Shown here piece after piece: positions 34,389 through 43,412 of a DNA stretch of 64,000 nt; position 1 is the first letter of the stretch; each line of letters begins with the position of its first letter. The notes under the pieces are model-generated. The model had not been told where the DNA came from, made no database searches, and worked only from the letters and a program-made list of their open reading frames with translations. A program made the translations under genes and the position numbers. This DNA comes from Microbacterium sp. AZCO. GTDB taxonomy: Bacteria; Actinomycetota; Actinomycetes; Actinomycetales; Microbacteriaceae. The stretch is from the NCBI RefSeq assembly GCF_039614715.1, contig NZ_CP154857.1, forward strand, positions 3,782,001 to 3,846,000, given 5' to 3'.

Positions 34389-35282
34389 TCAGCCCTTGAC
34401 CGCCGCCCCCGCCACCGACTCGACGATCTGCTTCTGCGCGATGCCGAACAGGATCAGCACGGGCACCGAGGCGATGACGGCGCCCGCCATGACGATCGCG
34501 AAGTGCGTGCGGTACGCGCCCTGCAGCATCGACAGGCCCGGCGGAAGCGTCATGTTCTCGGGCGAGAGGAGGACGTACACGGGCCACAGGAAGTCGTTCC
34601 AGTTGTTGAGGAACGAGAGCACCGCGAGTGTGGCGAGCGCGGGCCGAGCGAGCGGGAGCACGACCTGGGCGAAGATGCGGAACTCGCCCGCGCCGTCGAT
34701 GCGCGCCGCTTCCTCCAGCTCGACGGGGAGGGCCACGAAGAACTGCCGCAGGAAGAAGATGCCGAACGCTCCGGCGGCACCGGGCACGGTGATCGCGAGC
34801 AGGGTGTCGAGCCATCCCAGATTCTGGACGATGAGGTAGTTCGGGATGAGGAAGACGACCGGCGGCACGAGCAGCGTCGAGATGATGACGCCGAAGACGA
34901 CCTTCTTGCCGACGAAGTCCATGCGGGCCAGAGCGTAGGCGCCCATGGATGCCGTCACGAGGATGAGGATCGTCTGGATCGCCGCCGCCGCGAAGCTGTT
35001 CCACAGCCACAGGAAGATCGGCTGCTCGCCGCTCGTGAGGAGTGTCGTGTAGGCGTCGGTCGAGAACGGATTCGGCCAGCTGTACGGATTGCGCACGGCA
35101 TCCGCATCCGTCTTGAACGACGTGATCAGCATCCAGAGGAGCGGGAGGATGATGATGAGCGCCAGCGCGATGAGCACGACGTACAGGACCGTGGTGCCGG
35201 CCACGCGACGGGGCGACCGACGGCGCCGGGGCTCGGGGGTGACTTCTCTCCGCCGCGTTTCGGGGATCGCCGTGGCGGTCAT
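34389..35282 (-). CDS. Carbohydrate ABC transporter permease (MalG-like)
   Basis: The protein has 297 residues with six predicted helices. The EAA loop is ELEEAARIDGAGEFRIFAQVVLPLARP, the coupling motif that contacts the ATPase, with FGIFFLRQFF before it. The start overlaps the MalF-like gene stop. It forms the transmembrane pore with its partner and, with the binding protein, makes a sugar importer of the CUT1 class. No ATP-binding subunit is encoded nearby. Confidence 0.92.
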   Translation of the reverse strand: MTATAIPETRRREVTPEPRRRRSPRRVAGTTVLYVVLIALALIIILPLLWMLITSFKTDADAVRNPYSWPNPFSTDAYTTLLTSGEQPIFLWLWNSFAAAAIQTILILVTASMGAYALARMDFVGKKVVFGVIISTLLVPPVVFLIPNYLIVQNLGWLDTLLAITVPGAAGAFGIFFLRQFFVALPVELEEAARIDGAGEFRIFAQVVLPLARPALATLAVLSFLNNWNDFLWPVYVLLSPENMTLPPGLSMLQGAYRTHFAIVMAGAVIASVPVLILFGIAQKQIVESVAGAAVKG

Positions 35283-36262
35283 GCGACAGTCCTTTCCACT
35301 CGCTCGCGCTGGAGGCGGAAGTTGATGATGCTGATGATCGCCAGGAACGCGAACAGCACGTAGCTCATCGCCGCCGCGGGCGCCATGTTGTTCTGGGACA
35401 GGCCCTGATCGGCGATGTACATGATCGCCGTGCGGGTGGCGTTGCCCGGCCCGCCGCGGGTCAGCAGGTACGACTGACCGAACATGTTCGCGCTCGCGAG
35501 CACCGTCGTGGTCGTGATGAACAGCATCACCGGGCGGAGTCCGGGGATGGTGACCGAGACGAAGCTGCGCCAGGCGCCGGCTCCGTCGAGGGCGGCCGCC
35601 TCGTAGAGATCGCCGTTGATCCCCTTGAGCCCCGCGAGGAAGATCACGGTGTTCAGGCCCATGGTCCACCAGACGGTGACACCGACGAGCGTGACCCACA
35701 CCCAGGGCACGTTGACGGTCCAGGGGATGTTGTCGGGCAGCCCGATGAGGCCCAGGAGATGGTTCAGGATGCCGGACTGCGTGTCGAGGATGTACCCCCA
35801 GATCACGCCGATGACCGCGACCCCCAGGACGTACGGCGCGAAGAACACCGTGCGGAAGGTGGTGGCCGCGCGGATCTTGCGGTTCAGGAGCAGGGCGATG
35901 CCGAGCGGCACGAGCACGAGGCAGGGGACCGAGAGGACGACGAAGATCGCCGTCGCGCCCATCGACTGCCAGAAGTCGCCGGAGAAGGTGCTGTTCGGGT
36001 CGAACAGCGCGATGTAGTTCTGCAGCCCCACGAAGTTCTGGACATCGCTGAACGGGCTGTAGTCGGTGAGGCTGATCCACAGACCGAAGATCGCGGGTGC
36101 GACGACGAAGGTCAGGAAGAGGATCAGGAACGGCGCGAGGAAGAGGTAGGCGATGAGGGTGCGCCGACGCCCCTTCCGCGCCTTGGACGCGCGGGTCCCG
36201 CCGGACCCCCCGGCGCTTGCGCGCTGGGGAGCCACGGCGGGGGTCGTGACGATGTCAGCCAC
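35279..36262 (-). CDS. Carbohydrate ABC transporter permease (MalF-like)
   Basis: The protein has 327 residues from GTG 36262, which overlaps the end of the binding protein gene by 8 bases. A basic N-terminus leads into RRRTLIAYLFLAPFLILFL, then six helices in all. The EAA loop DLYEAAALDGAGAWRSFVSVTIPGLRP is intact. It pairs with the MalG-like subunit. Confidence 0.92.
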   Translation of the reverse strand: MADIVTTPAVAPQRASAGGSGGTRASKARKGRRRTLIAYLFLAPFLILFLTFVVAPAIFGLWISLTDYSPFSDVQNFVGLQNYIALFDPNSTFSGDFWQSMGATAIFVVLSVPCLVLVPLGIALLLNRKIRAATTFRTVFFAPYVLGVAVIGVIWGYILDTQSGILNHLLGLIGLPDNIPWTVNVPWVWVTLVGVTVWWTMGLNTVIFLAGLKGINGDLYEAAALDGAGAWRSFVSVTIPGLRPVMLFITTTTVLASANMFGQSYLLTRGGPGNATRTAIMYIADQGLSQNNMAPAAAMSYVLFAFLAIISIINFRLQRERVERTVA

Positions 36263-37559
36263 CGTACTTCGACGCATTCTGCTTCAGGATCTGGTCGGCC
36301 TTCTTGGCGGCGTCGTCGAGCGCCTGCTGGGGCGTCTTCTTGCCGTTGAGGGCCTCGTTGATCGCTGTCGTGACGAGCGCGTTCGCCTCGGCGATGCCGG
36401 GCGAGACCGTCTCGTAGTGGGCGTACTCGAGCTCGTCCATGAACGGCTGCAGGTTGGGGTAGTTCTGCACGAGCGTCGGATCGTTGCGCACGTCGTTCGC
36501 TGCGGGGAGCTCACCCGTCTCGGCCCAGCCGGCGGAGTTGTCGTTCATCCACTTGACGAACGTCGCCGCTGCGGCGGTCTTGTTCTTGTCCTGTCCCTTG
36601 TTCGCGGGGAACACCCAGTGCGTCGAGCTCGACCACACGGCCTTCTCGGTTCCGATCTGCGGCACGGGGGCGGCCGCCCAGTCGAGATCGGCGAACGCGC
36701 TGTTCGTGGTCTGCCAGACGCCGTTCCAGTTGAACGCGGTCTGACCGGCGAGGAGGGCCTTGATGTTGCCGTCCTGTGCGACGTTGGCCGGGCTGTAGCC
36801 GTTCTTGACGAGATCGGTCATCCACGTGAGGGCCTGCACGCCGGCATCCGAGTTGAAGCTCGCCTTCGTGACGTCCTTGTTGTAGAGGTCACCGCCGAAC
36901 TGCCACAGCAGGCTCTCGAACTCGAAGGTGCCGGTGAAGACGTAGCCGTCGACCCATTCGCCCTGCACTCCGACGCCCTTGAGCGCTTCGAGAGCGGCGG
37001 TGTACGACGCCTGGTCGGTCGGGATGTCGGTGATGCCCGCCTGCCCGAGGACCGTCTTGTTCACGAACAGGCCGAGCGGGGTGACGCTCCACGGGATCGC
37101 GTACTGGGTGCCCTTGTAGTCGCCCGCGTCGAAGACGCCCGGCGGGAAGTCGTCGGCGGTGTAGCCGAGGCCCTTCACGATGTCGTCCGCGTTGAGCAGG
37201 AGCTTCTGCGCCGCATAGGTCGCGAGGTCGTCGCCGTGGAGCACCGCGACGTCGGGACCCTTGCCCGCCTTGATGGCCAGCGGCATCTTCTTGGCGATGT
37301 CGCCCCATTCCTGCGGCACGTTCTTGACGACGATGTTGTCGTGCTCGGAATTGAACTTCTCGATCAGCTTCGGAACGAGGGTCGGTGCCGCGCCGCCTGT
37401 CCAGCCGTGCCAGAAAGTGATGTCGACCTTCGGGCCGGTGTAGTCGCCGCCGCCTGAGACGGCGCCGGAGTTGCTCGACGAGCCTCCGCAGCCCGTGAGC
37501 GCTACTCCGAGGCTCACCGCCGCAGCAATGCCGAGCGCCCGAACGAACGCCTTTTTCAT
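36255..37559 (-). CDS. Extracellular solute-binding lipoprotein of sugar ABC transporter
   Basis: The protein has 434 residues. It has a lipoprotein signal peptide with lipobox LTGC (cysteine near residue 24) and then a Ser/Gly spacer. VDITFWHGWTGG is a typical CUT1 binding-protein opening, and NDNSAGWAETGELPAANDV is a late conserved region. The start ATG 37559 follows AAAGGAG. Its promoter carries a LacI-type operator shared with the divergent regulator. The sugar is probably an oligosaccharide cleaved by the linked GH2 enzyme. Confidence 0.93.
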   Translation of the reverse strand: MKKAFVRALGIAAAVSLGVALTGCGGSSSNSGAVSGGGDYTGPKVDITFWHGWTGGAAPTLVPKLIEKFNSEHDNIVVKNVPQEWGDIAKKMPLAIKAGKGPDVAVLHGDDLATYAAQKLLLNADDIVKGLGYTADDFPPGVFDAGDYKGTQYAIPWSVTPLGLFVNKTVLGQAGITDIPTDQASYTAALEALKGVGVQGEWVDGYVFTGTFEFESLLWQFGGDLYNKDVTKASFNSDAGVQALTWMTDLVKNGYSPANVAQDGNIKALLAGQTAFNWNGVWQTTNSAFADLDWAAAPVPQIGTEKAVWSSSTHWVFPANKGQDKNKTAAAATFVKWMNDNSAGWAETGELPAANDVRNDPTLVQNYPNLQPFMDELEYAHYETVSPGIAEANALVTTAINEALNGKKTPQQALDDAAKKADQILKQNASKYGG

Positions 37560-37639
37560 GTGATCGCTCTCCTTTGAGTGTGGGCCTATCACGTCTGGGG
37601 GATCAGACGAGACCTCTCGGCCCATCGCCTTGACGCGAG

Positions 37640-37669
37640 AATCTACAGCGCTGGAAATTCTGGTGTCAA
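37640..37669 (-). promoter_or_regulatory. Promoter of ABC transporter operon with overlapping LacI operator
   Basis: Read on the minus strand, TTGACA (37669-37664) and TAGATT (37645-37640) are separated by 18 bases, close to the sigma-70 consensus. The operator half-sites CCAGCGCTGTA (37654-37644 region) occupy the spacer and the -10 boundary, so repressor binding would block polymerase. Confidence 0.7.
37644..37655. promoter_or_regulatory. LacI-family operator 1
   Basis: TACAGCGCTGGA differs from the perfect palindrome TACAGCGCTGTA by one base. The central CG of AGCGCT is typical of LacI/GalR operators. It lies between the divergent transporter operon and the regulator gene. Confidence 0.75.
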
Positions 37670-37719
37670 CCCCCTTCCCTGACTATGGTTGTCTCGTCCC
37701 ACCTGGGTATGGAGGTGTC

Positions 37720-38730
37720 ATGGCAGGGGTCACGCTCCAAGATGTCGCAGACCACGCGGGCGTCTCGATGAAGACGGTGTCCAACGTGGTGCGCAACTAC
37801 GCGCACGTCAGCGAGAAGACCCGCAGCGCCGTCCAGCGCTCCATCGACGAGCTCGGGTATCGACCCAACGTCATGGGCCGGCGCCTCGCCACCGGCCGCA
37901 GCGGGCTCATCGCGCTGGCCTTCGCCGACGTGGGCGTGCCCTACTTCGCGGAGCTGGCCCGCATGAGTTCCCGCAGCACGCAGCGCTTCGGCTATCGCCT
38001 GCTCCTCGAGGAGACGGACGGCACCCTCGAGGGGGAGCGCGCGGTCGTCGCGAGCTCCGAGGCGGGCCTCGTGGACGGCTTCCTCTTCCAGCCCAGCGTC
38101 ATGTCGTCGACCGAGGTCGCGAAGCACCGCGGCGACGTCCCGATCGTCCTCCTCGGCGAGGCCGCCGCGCCGCTCACGATGGACCGCATCATGATCGACA
38201 ACGAGGCGGCGGCCGCCGAGGCGACGACGCATCTGCTCTCGATGGGGCGACGGCGGGTCGGCTTCGTCGGCCACGAGGCGCGGGGGCTGACGAACACCTC
38301 GCGTCTGCGCATCGCGGGCTACCAGCACGCGATCGAGGCGGCCGGACTCGCGCCCGACCCCGGACTGCTCATCGCGGCGGACGAGGTGTCGGCCCTCGAG
38401 TCGGCGCGGGCGGTGGGCGCCGCCCTGGACGGCGGACTCCGTGTGGACGCGCTGTTCTGCCGCGACGACCTGGCCGCCATCGGCGCCCTCCGGGCCGTGC
38501 AGGAGCGCGGGCTGCGGGTGCCCGACGACATCGCCGTCATCGGGTGGGACAACATCGGCATCACCGCCGTGACCTACCCGAGCATCACGACGGTCGCCCC
38601 CGATCTCCCGGCCCTCGTCGAGCGGGCCCTCGAGCTGCTCGTGGAGCGCATCGAGGGCTTCGACGGGATGGGGCGCCACGAGCTCGCCCCCCATCGCATC
38701 GTGTTCCGCGAGAGCGCTCCGGAGATCTGA
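37720..38730 (+). CDS. LacI family transcriptional regulator
   Basis: The protein has 336 residues from ATG 37720, preceded by GGAGG. The N-terminal helix-turn-helix VTLQDVADHAGVSMKTVSNVV and hinge RPNVMGRRLATGRS are classic LacI. The periplasmic-binding-like effector domain follows (IMIDNEAAAAEATTHLL, DDLAAIGALRAVQERGLRVPDDIAVIGWDN). Operators occur just upstream and just downstream of the gene, implying control of the transporter, itself and the GH2 gene, with induction by a sugar. Confidence 0.94.
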   Translation: MAGVTLQDVADHAGVSMKTVSNVVRNYAHVSEKTRSAVQRSIDELGYRPNVMGRRLATGRSGLIALAFADVGVPYFAELARMSSRSTQRFGYRLLLEETDGTLEGERAVVASSEAGLVDGFLFQPSVMSSTEVAKHRGDVPIVLLGEAAAPLTMDRIMIDNEAAAAEATTHLLSMGRRRVGFVGHEARGLTNTSRLRIAGYQHAIEAAGLAPDPGLLIAADEVSALESARAVGAALDGGLRVDALFCRDDLAAIGALRAVQERGLRVPDDIAVIGWDNIGITAVTYPSITTVAPDLPALVERALELLVERIEGFDGMGRHELAPHRIVFRESAPEI

Positions 38731-38735
38731 GAGTT

Positions 38736-38747
38736 TACAGCGCTGTA
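38736..38747. promoter_or_regulatory. LacI-family operator 2
   Basis: TACAGCGCTGTA is a perfect 12-base palindrome, six bases after the regulator stop. It shares TACAGCGCTG with operator 1. The sequence TAGATT that follows (38746-38751) is also present in the promoter of the transporter operon. Confidence 0.85.
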
Positions 38748-38751
38748 GATT
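38746..38751 (+). promoter_or_regulatory. Candidate -10 element of the GH2 gene
   Basis: TAGATT overlaps the end of operator 2. A transcript starting about seven bases later would have a leader of about ten bases before ATG 38769 and no room for a Shine-Dalgarno site. No good -35 element is visible at 17-18 bases upstream. Confidence 0.45.
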
Positions 38752-38768
38752 TCGGTCATGCTATCGGT

Positions 38769-40568
38769 ATGTTCGACGATGATCTGACGGGAGCCGGCGC
38801 CCTCGACGTGCCCGCCGGCTACCCACGCCCCCAGCTCGTCCGCCGACGCTGGTCCGATCTCTCCGGCCGGTGGTCCTTCCAGCTCGACGACGCCGACGTC
38901 GGCCTCGATGAGCGCTGGTTCGAGCGCGAGTCGCTCGACGGCACGATCGTCGTGCCGTTCCCGCCGGAGTCCCCCGCGTCGGGGGTCGGAGAGACCGCCC
39001 ATCACCGCGTCGTCTGGTACCAGCGCGTGTTCGACGCCGACGAGCTGGAAGCCGCCGGCCGGCGCGAGGGTTCCCGGGTGCTGCTGCAGTTCGGCGCCGT
39101 GGACTACCGCAGCCGCATCTGGATCGACGGCTCCTTCGTGGGGGCCCACGAGGGAGGGCATACCCCGTTCGCCCTCGACATCACGGAGGCGCTCGGAAGC
39201 AGGCAGACCCATTCCGTCGTCGTGCGCGTCGAGGACGATCCCGAGGACGTCGAGCAGCCGCGCGGCAAACAGGACTGGCTCGAGCATCCCCACGTCATCT
39301 GGTACCACCGCACGAGCGGCATCTGGCAGCCCGTCTGGCTGGAGGCGGTCGACCCGGTCTCGATCCGCTCCATCCACTGGGTGACCGATGTCCGCGCGGC
39401 GACGGTGTCGGCGCGTCTCGACCTGTCGCGGGTGCCCGCCGAGCCCGTGGACGTCAGCGTCCGCCTGACGTTCGGAGGCGAGACGCTCGCGCAGGCCACG
39501 ACGGTCGCCGATCGGGCCTCGGTCACCGTGACCCTCTCGGTGCCCGCCCTGGGCAACGGCCAGGGCTATGAGCAGCTGCTGTGGTCGCCTGAGCATCCGC
39601 GCCTCGTCGACGCCGACGTCCGGGTCGGCGACGACGTCGTCCAGTCGTATCTGGGCCTGCGCACGGTGCATGTGGGCCAGGGCGCGTTCTGGCTCAACGA
39701 CCGTCCCTACTACCTGCGCTCCGTGCTCAATCAGGGGTACTGGCCGCAGTCGCACCTCGCCGCGCCGTCCGCGGACGCCCTCCGCGCGGAGGCTCAGCTC
39801 ATCAAGGACCTCGGGTTCAATGCGACGCGGGTGCACCAGAAGTTCGAGGATCCTCGGTTCCTCTACTGGGCCGACCGCCTGGGCATCCTCGTCTGGGGCG
39901 AGGCGCCGGCCGCGTTCGAGTACTCCACGACGGCGGTCGAGCGCATGGTGCGCGAGTGGCTCGACATCGTGCGCAGGGACTTCTCGCACCCGTCGATCGT
40001 CGCCTGGGTGCCGCTCAACGAGAGCTGGGGCGTGCAGCACATCGCGTACGACGCCCGGATGCAGCACTACGCCCGTTCGCTCGTCGACCTCACGAAAGCC
40101 CTCGACCCCACGCGGCCCGTGGTGTCGAACGACGGTTGGGAGCAGGTCGACACCGACATCGTCGCGATCCACGACTACGAGGCCGATCCCGGGGTGATGC
40201 GCGAGCGGTACGCCGACCGCGACGCTGTCGACCGGATGATCCGGACGTCGGGTCCCGCGGGCAGGCGTCTGGTGCTCTCGGGCGACGTCGACGACGCGCC
40301 CGTCATGCTCACGGAGTTCGGCGGCATCTCCTTCGACGTCGACGCCCACGAGGATGCCTGGGGCTACTCGACCGCGAAGAGCGCCGACGACTTCGCCGAG
40401 CGCCTCGAAGGCCTCCTCGCGGCAGTGCGCGAGAGCCGCGGCCTGCAGGGCTTCTGCTACACGCAGCTGACCGACACGCTCCAGGAGACCAACGGGCTCG
40501 TCACCGAGGCACGCGAGCCCAAGATCCCGATCGAGCGCATCCGCCGGGCGATCACCGGCAGGCAGTAG
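38769..40568 (+). CDS. Glycoside hydrolase family 2 protein
   Basis: The protein has 599 residues. The domain order is the N-terminal jelly roll (LSGRWSFQLDD, GAVDYRSRIWIDG), an immunoglobulin-like sandwich (about 200-300), and a TIM barrel. The acid/base glutamate is E418 in PLNESW and the nucleophile E516 in LTEFGG, both present. It lacks the C-terminal domains of LacZ, so it is a short GH2 such as beta-galactosidase, beta-mannosidase or glucuronidase. No signal peptide is seen, so it acts in the cytoplasm on the sugar imported by the divergent ABC system. ATG 38769 is the first start codon in frame. Confidence 0.92.
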   Translation: MFDDDLTGAGALDVPAGYPRPQLVRRRWSDLSGRWSFQLDDADVGLDERWFERESLDGTIVVPFPPESPASGVGETAHHRVVWYQRVFDADELEAAGRREGSRVLLQFGAVDYRSRIWIDGSFVGAHEGGHTPFALDITEALGSRQTHSVVVRVEDDPEDVEQPRGKQDWLEHPHVIWYHRTSGIWQPVWLEAVDPVSIRSIHWVTDVRAATVSARLDLSRVPAEPVDVSVRLTFGGETLAQATTVADRASVTVTLSVPALGNGQGYEQLLWSPEHPRLVDADVRVGDDVVQSYLGLRTVHVGQGAFWLNDRPYYLRSVLNQGYWPQSHLAAPSADALRAEAQLIKDLGFNATRVHQKFEDPRFLYWADRLGILVWGEAPAAFEYSTTAVERMVREWLDIVRRDFSHPSIVAWVPLNESWGVQHIAYDARMQHYARSLVDLTKALDPTRPVVSNDGWEQVDTDIVAIHDYEADPGVMRERYADRDAVDRMIRTSGPAGRRLVLSGDVDDAPVMLTEFGGISFDVDAHEDAWGYSTAKSADDFAERLEGLLAAVRESRGLQGFCYTQLTDTLQETNGLVTEAREPKIPIERIRRAITGRQ

Positions 40569-40634
40569 CGGCAGACCGGCGACAAGAGGAACAGTCGTGC
40601 ACGACGTGCCGCGACCCGATCGAGAGCGCGGCCG

Positions 40635-41105
40635 ATGATCGTTACGACCGCGGACACCGTGGCGGAGGCGAGGCGGATCCGCGATCGCGAGCGTCGCAGG
40701 CTCGCGGAGCACGGGGTGCAGGGCGCCCTGAGCCTCACCGGCGGGAGCAGCCTCGAAGGCCTGCTCACGAAGGGTGACATCGACCTTCACCTGCGGGTGC
40801 GCGCAGAGGACTTCGAGACGAGCGCCGCGTCGCTCGCACTCCTCTATACGGCGGTGCGCCGCGAGATCTGGACCGCGACCTTCGCGACGTTCGAGCGCGA
40901 TTGCGACCCGCCCGTCGGGATCGCGCTCACGGTCGTCGGCTCCGAGCACGATCGCCGTTTCGTCGCCTCGTGGGAGCGGATGGGGAGGGATGCCGCGGCC
41001 CGCGCCCGCTACAACGCCCTGAAGCAGCACGGCGGCGACGTCGAAGACGCGAAGTCCCGGTTCTTCGACTCCCTCGTGCAGCCCGTCAGCCCGCCCGAAC
41101 GCTGA
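40635..41105 (+). CDS. GrpB/nucleotidyltransferase-like protein
   Basis: The protein has 156 residues. LTGGSSLEGLLTKGDIDLHLRV resembles the GST-x-GL-x-KGDID signature of the GrpB (UPF0157) nucleotidyltransferase fold. The C-terminal half is also GrpB-like, with SWERMGRDAAARARYNALKQ. Biochemical function of the family is unproven. It is 66 bp after the GH2 gene and may be transcribed with it. Confidence 0.7.
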   Translation: MIVTTADTVAEARRIRDRERRRLAEHGVQGALSLTGGSSLEGLLTKGDIDLHLRVRAEDFETSAASLALLYTAVRREIWTATFATFERDCDPPVGIALTVVGSEHDRRFVASWERMGRDAAARARYNALKQHGGDVEDAKSRFFDSLVQPVSPPER

Positions 41106-41170
41106 CGGCCGATTTCCCATCCGACGACACCCCCGCGATGCTGAGGGGGAGCCCCGATGGAGGAAGCCCC

Positions 41171-42070
41171 ATGATCGTCGCCGATCCCCGCACGCGCCGG
41201 GTCATCGTCAACTCCGACGTCAAGAACGAGGCCGACGACCAGTTCGCGGTCGTTCACGCCCTGCTCTCGCCCACGCTCGACGTGCGCGGTGTCATCCCGG
41301 CGCACTTCGGCACTCGGCGGGGGGACGATTCGCTCGCCGAGTCGGCGCGGGAGCTCGACGTGCTGCTGCGGCTCCTCGGCCGCACGGGCACGGTGCCCAT
41401 CCCGCCCGGCGCACCGCACGCGCTTGCGGACGAGGCGACGCCCGTCGACAGCCCCGGCGCGCGTCTCATCATCGACGAGGCGCGTCGCTCCGACGCGGGA
41501 CCGCTCTTCGTCGCCTTCCTCGGCCCGCTCACCGACATGGCGAGCGCCCTGCTCCTCGCGCCCGACATCGCCGACCGCGACGTCACCGTCATCTGGATCG
41601 GCGGGCCGCCGTACGGCGACATCGAGTCCGTCGGCGCGTGGCCCGAGTTCAATCTGGGCAACGACATCGCGGCCGCGAACGTCGTGTTCGACTCGGGCAT
41701 CACGCTCTGGCAGGTGCCCTCGAACGTCTATCGGCTCGTCAATGTCTCCTACGCGGAGCTCCGCCGCCGCGTCGAGCCGCACGGAGAGCTCGGCCGCTAC
41801 CTCGCCCAGCAGGTGGTCGACTACAACACCGCGCACCACAAGGTCGCGGTCGAGTCGCGGTCGCTCGGCGATTCGCCCGCCATCGCGCTCATGCTCGAGC
41901 CGTGGTGCGCGCAGTTCCGTCGCCAGGACCCGGTCCGCTTCGCCGCGGGCGGGAGCTACGAGCCGTCGCTCCGCGGCGGTCCCGTGCGCGTGGTCGAGCA
42001 GGTCGACACCCGGTTCCTGCTCGAGGACATGTTCGCCAAGCTCGAGGAGTTCGGCGCAGCGCACACATGA
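41171..42070 (+). CDS. Nucleoside hydrolase family protein
   Basis: The protein has 299 residues from ATG 41171 with GGAGGA upstream. The calcium-binding N-terminal motif reads NSDVKNEADDQFA, a variant of the usual DTDxGxDDA. LFVAFLGPLTDMASALL and the EFNLGNDIAAANVVFDSG segment match the nucleoside hydrolase core. The DV-KN-EADD change suggests altered metal or ribose contacts. It follows a glycosidase and a GrpB-like gene, so a role in ribosyl or nucleoside salvage is possible. Confidence 0.82.
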   Translation: MIVADPRTRRVIVNSDVKNEADDQFAVVHALLSPTLDVRGVIPAHFGTRRGDDSLAESARELDVLLRLLGRTGTVPIPPGAPHALADEATPVDSPGARLIIDEARRSDAGPLFVAFLGPLTDMASALLLAPDIADRDVTVIWIGGPPYGDIESVGAWPEFNLGNDIAAANVVFDSGITLWQVPSNVYRLVNVSYAELRRRVEPHGELGRYLAQQVVDYNTAHHKVAVESRSLGDSPAIALMLEPWCAQFRRQDPVRFAAGGSYEPSLRGGPVRVVEQVDTRFLLEDMFAKLEEFGAAHT

Positions 42071-42095
42071 CGCGGGGTCGATGGATGCGGCGCGC

Positions 42096-43058
42096 TCAGC
42101 CCGCGTCCGCCCGGCTGGCCTCGAACCCGACGCCCGTGAGCTCTCGCGAGACCGACCACACCCGGGCCGCCGCCTGACGGTCCTCGAATCGGCGGTAGAG
42201 ACTCTCGCGCCGCGGGGGTCCTTGCAGGTGCAGGAATCCGCCCGGTCCGTAGAACGCCCCCGCGACGGCCTCCCGTGAGGCGGAGGCGAAGAGGGCGGGA
42301 AGGGATGCCTCGGCCGGCGTGCCTCCGACACCGGCATCCATGATCCTCCGGCCGAGTCTCGCGCCGAGCGTGCGACCCTCGCGGAGCGACGCGGGGGCGA
42401 TGTTGGTGATGGCGATCCCCGGATGCGAGAGGTTCGTCGTGATGCCCCACCCCGAGGCGGCGCTCCGGCGGCCGAGCTCGAGCGCGAAGAGGCTGAGCGC
42501 CAGCTTCGACGCGCCGTACGCGGCGAAGACGGAGTAGTGGCGCTCGAGTTGCAGGTCGTCCCAGCGGAGCTGCGCCGAGCGCGCCGCGAGGCTGCTCTGC
42601 ACGGTGACCCGCGCCGCGCCGGCCCGGAGAAGCGGCAGGATCCGGGCGACGAGCGCGAAGTGGCCGAGGTGGTTCGTCTGGAAGTGCAGCTCGAACCCGT
42701 CGGCGCTCGTGTGCCGGACGGGATCGCCGAGCGCGATCATGCCCGCATTGAGGACGAGGATCCGGATCGGACGCCCGGCGGCGAAGAGCGCCTCGGCACC
42801 CTTCGCAACCGAGGCGAGATCAGCGAGGTCGAGGTCGACGAGCGTCAGGTGCGCGTGCGGCGCGTCGGCCAGGATGCTCGCGACGGCCCGCTCGCCCTTC
42901 GCGCGATTGCGCACGGGCAGCACCACGTCTGCTCCCGCGATCGCGAGCGCGCGGGCGATCTCCACCCCCACGCCATCGCTCGCGCCGGTCACGACGGCAC
43001 GCTGCCCCCGGAGATCGGGAAGGCGGATGCTCCAGCGCGGCGCCCGCGGAGTCGACAT
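42096..43058 (-). CDS. Short-chain dehydrogenase/reductase
   Basis: The protein has 320 residues. The NAD(P)-binding TGASDGVG motif, NAGM, the QSSLAARS serine and the YGASK active-site motif are all present. It resembles the WW-domain-oxidoreductase-like/retinol dehydrogenase SDRs that include SHPGIAITNI after the active site. Substrate is unknown. It converges with the nucleoside hydrolase gene. Confidence 0.87.
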   Translation of the reverse strand: MSTPRAPRWSIRLPDLRGQRAVVTGASDGVGVEIARALAIAGADVVLPVRNRAKGERAVASILADAPHAHLTLVDLDLADLASVAKGAEALFAAGRPIRILVLNAGMIALGDPVRHTSADGFELHFQTNHLGHFALVARILPLLRAGAARVTVQSSLAARSAQLRWDDLQLERHYSVFAAYGASKLALSLFALELGRRSAASGWGITTNLSHPGIAITNIAPASLREGRTLGARLGRRIMDAGVGGTPAEASLPALFASASREAVAGAFYGPGGFLHLQGPPRRESLYRRFEDRQAAARVWSVSRELTGVGFEASRADAG

Positions 43059-43208
43059 CGGCGGGTCCTCTCGACGACGGGATGAGGGACCGGGTAGCGC
43101 TGGTGGTCACACGGTAGCGCGCGAACCGGGCGCGGGGAAGCAGTTGGGAGCGTGGGCGCTCATCCGGAGCCCGCGCCGCCCGATCGGATCCGTGCGGAAG
43201 AATGACGA

Positions 43209-43240
43209 AACCCCCGCGATGTAGAAGCTACGCGGGGGTT
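43209..43240 (-). terminator. Terminator of the tRNA cluster
   Basis: AACCCCCGCG (43209-43218) and CGCGGGGGTT (43231-43240) form a 10-bp stem. On the minus strand it follows the tRNA-Phe gene by about 28 bases and is followed by TTTCGTC. Confidence 0.85.
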
Positions 43241-43268
43241 CCTGGGGTGATTGTAACGATCACCCTTG

Positions 43269-43341
43269 TGGCTCCGACCGGCATCGATCCGGTGACCTTT
43301 CGATTTTCAGTCGAACGCTCTACCAACTGAGCTACAGAGCC
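43269..43341 (-). tRNA. tRNA-Phe (GAA)
   Basis: The gene is 73 bases long and the anticodon loop reads CTGAAAA on the minus strand. The acceptor stem pairs GGCTCTG with the matching 3' end, and the D-loop and T-loop (GGTTC-type GATC) fit. No CCA is encoded. Confidence 0.95.
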
Positions 43342-43412
43342 GCACGGCATCCGAAGCTGCCGCGTCCGAGACGAAAGGCCCTCTGTAAACCAAAGGGCCT
43401 GTCGCTCTGGAG

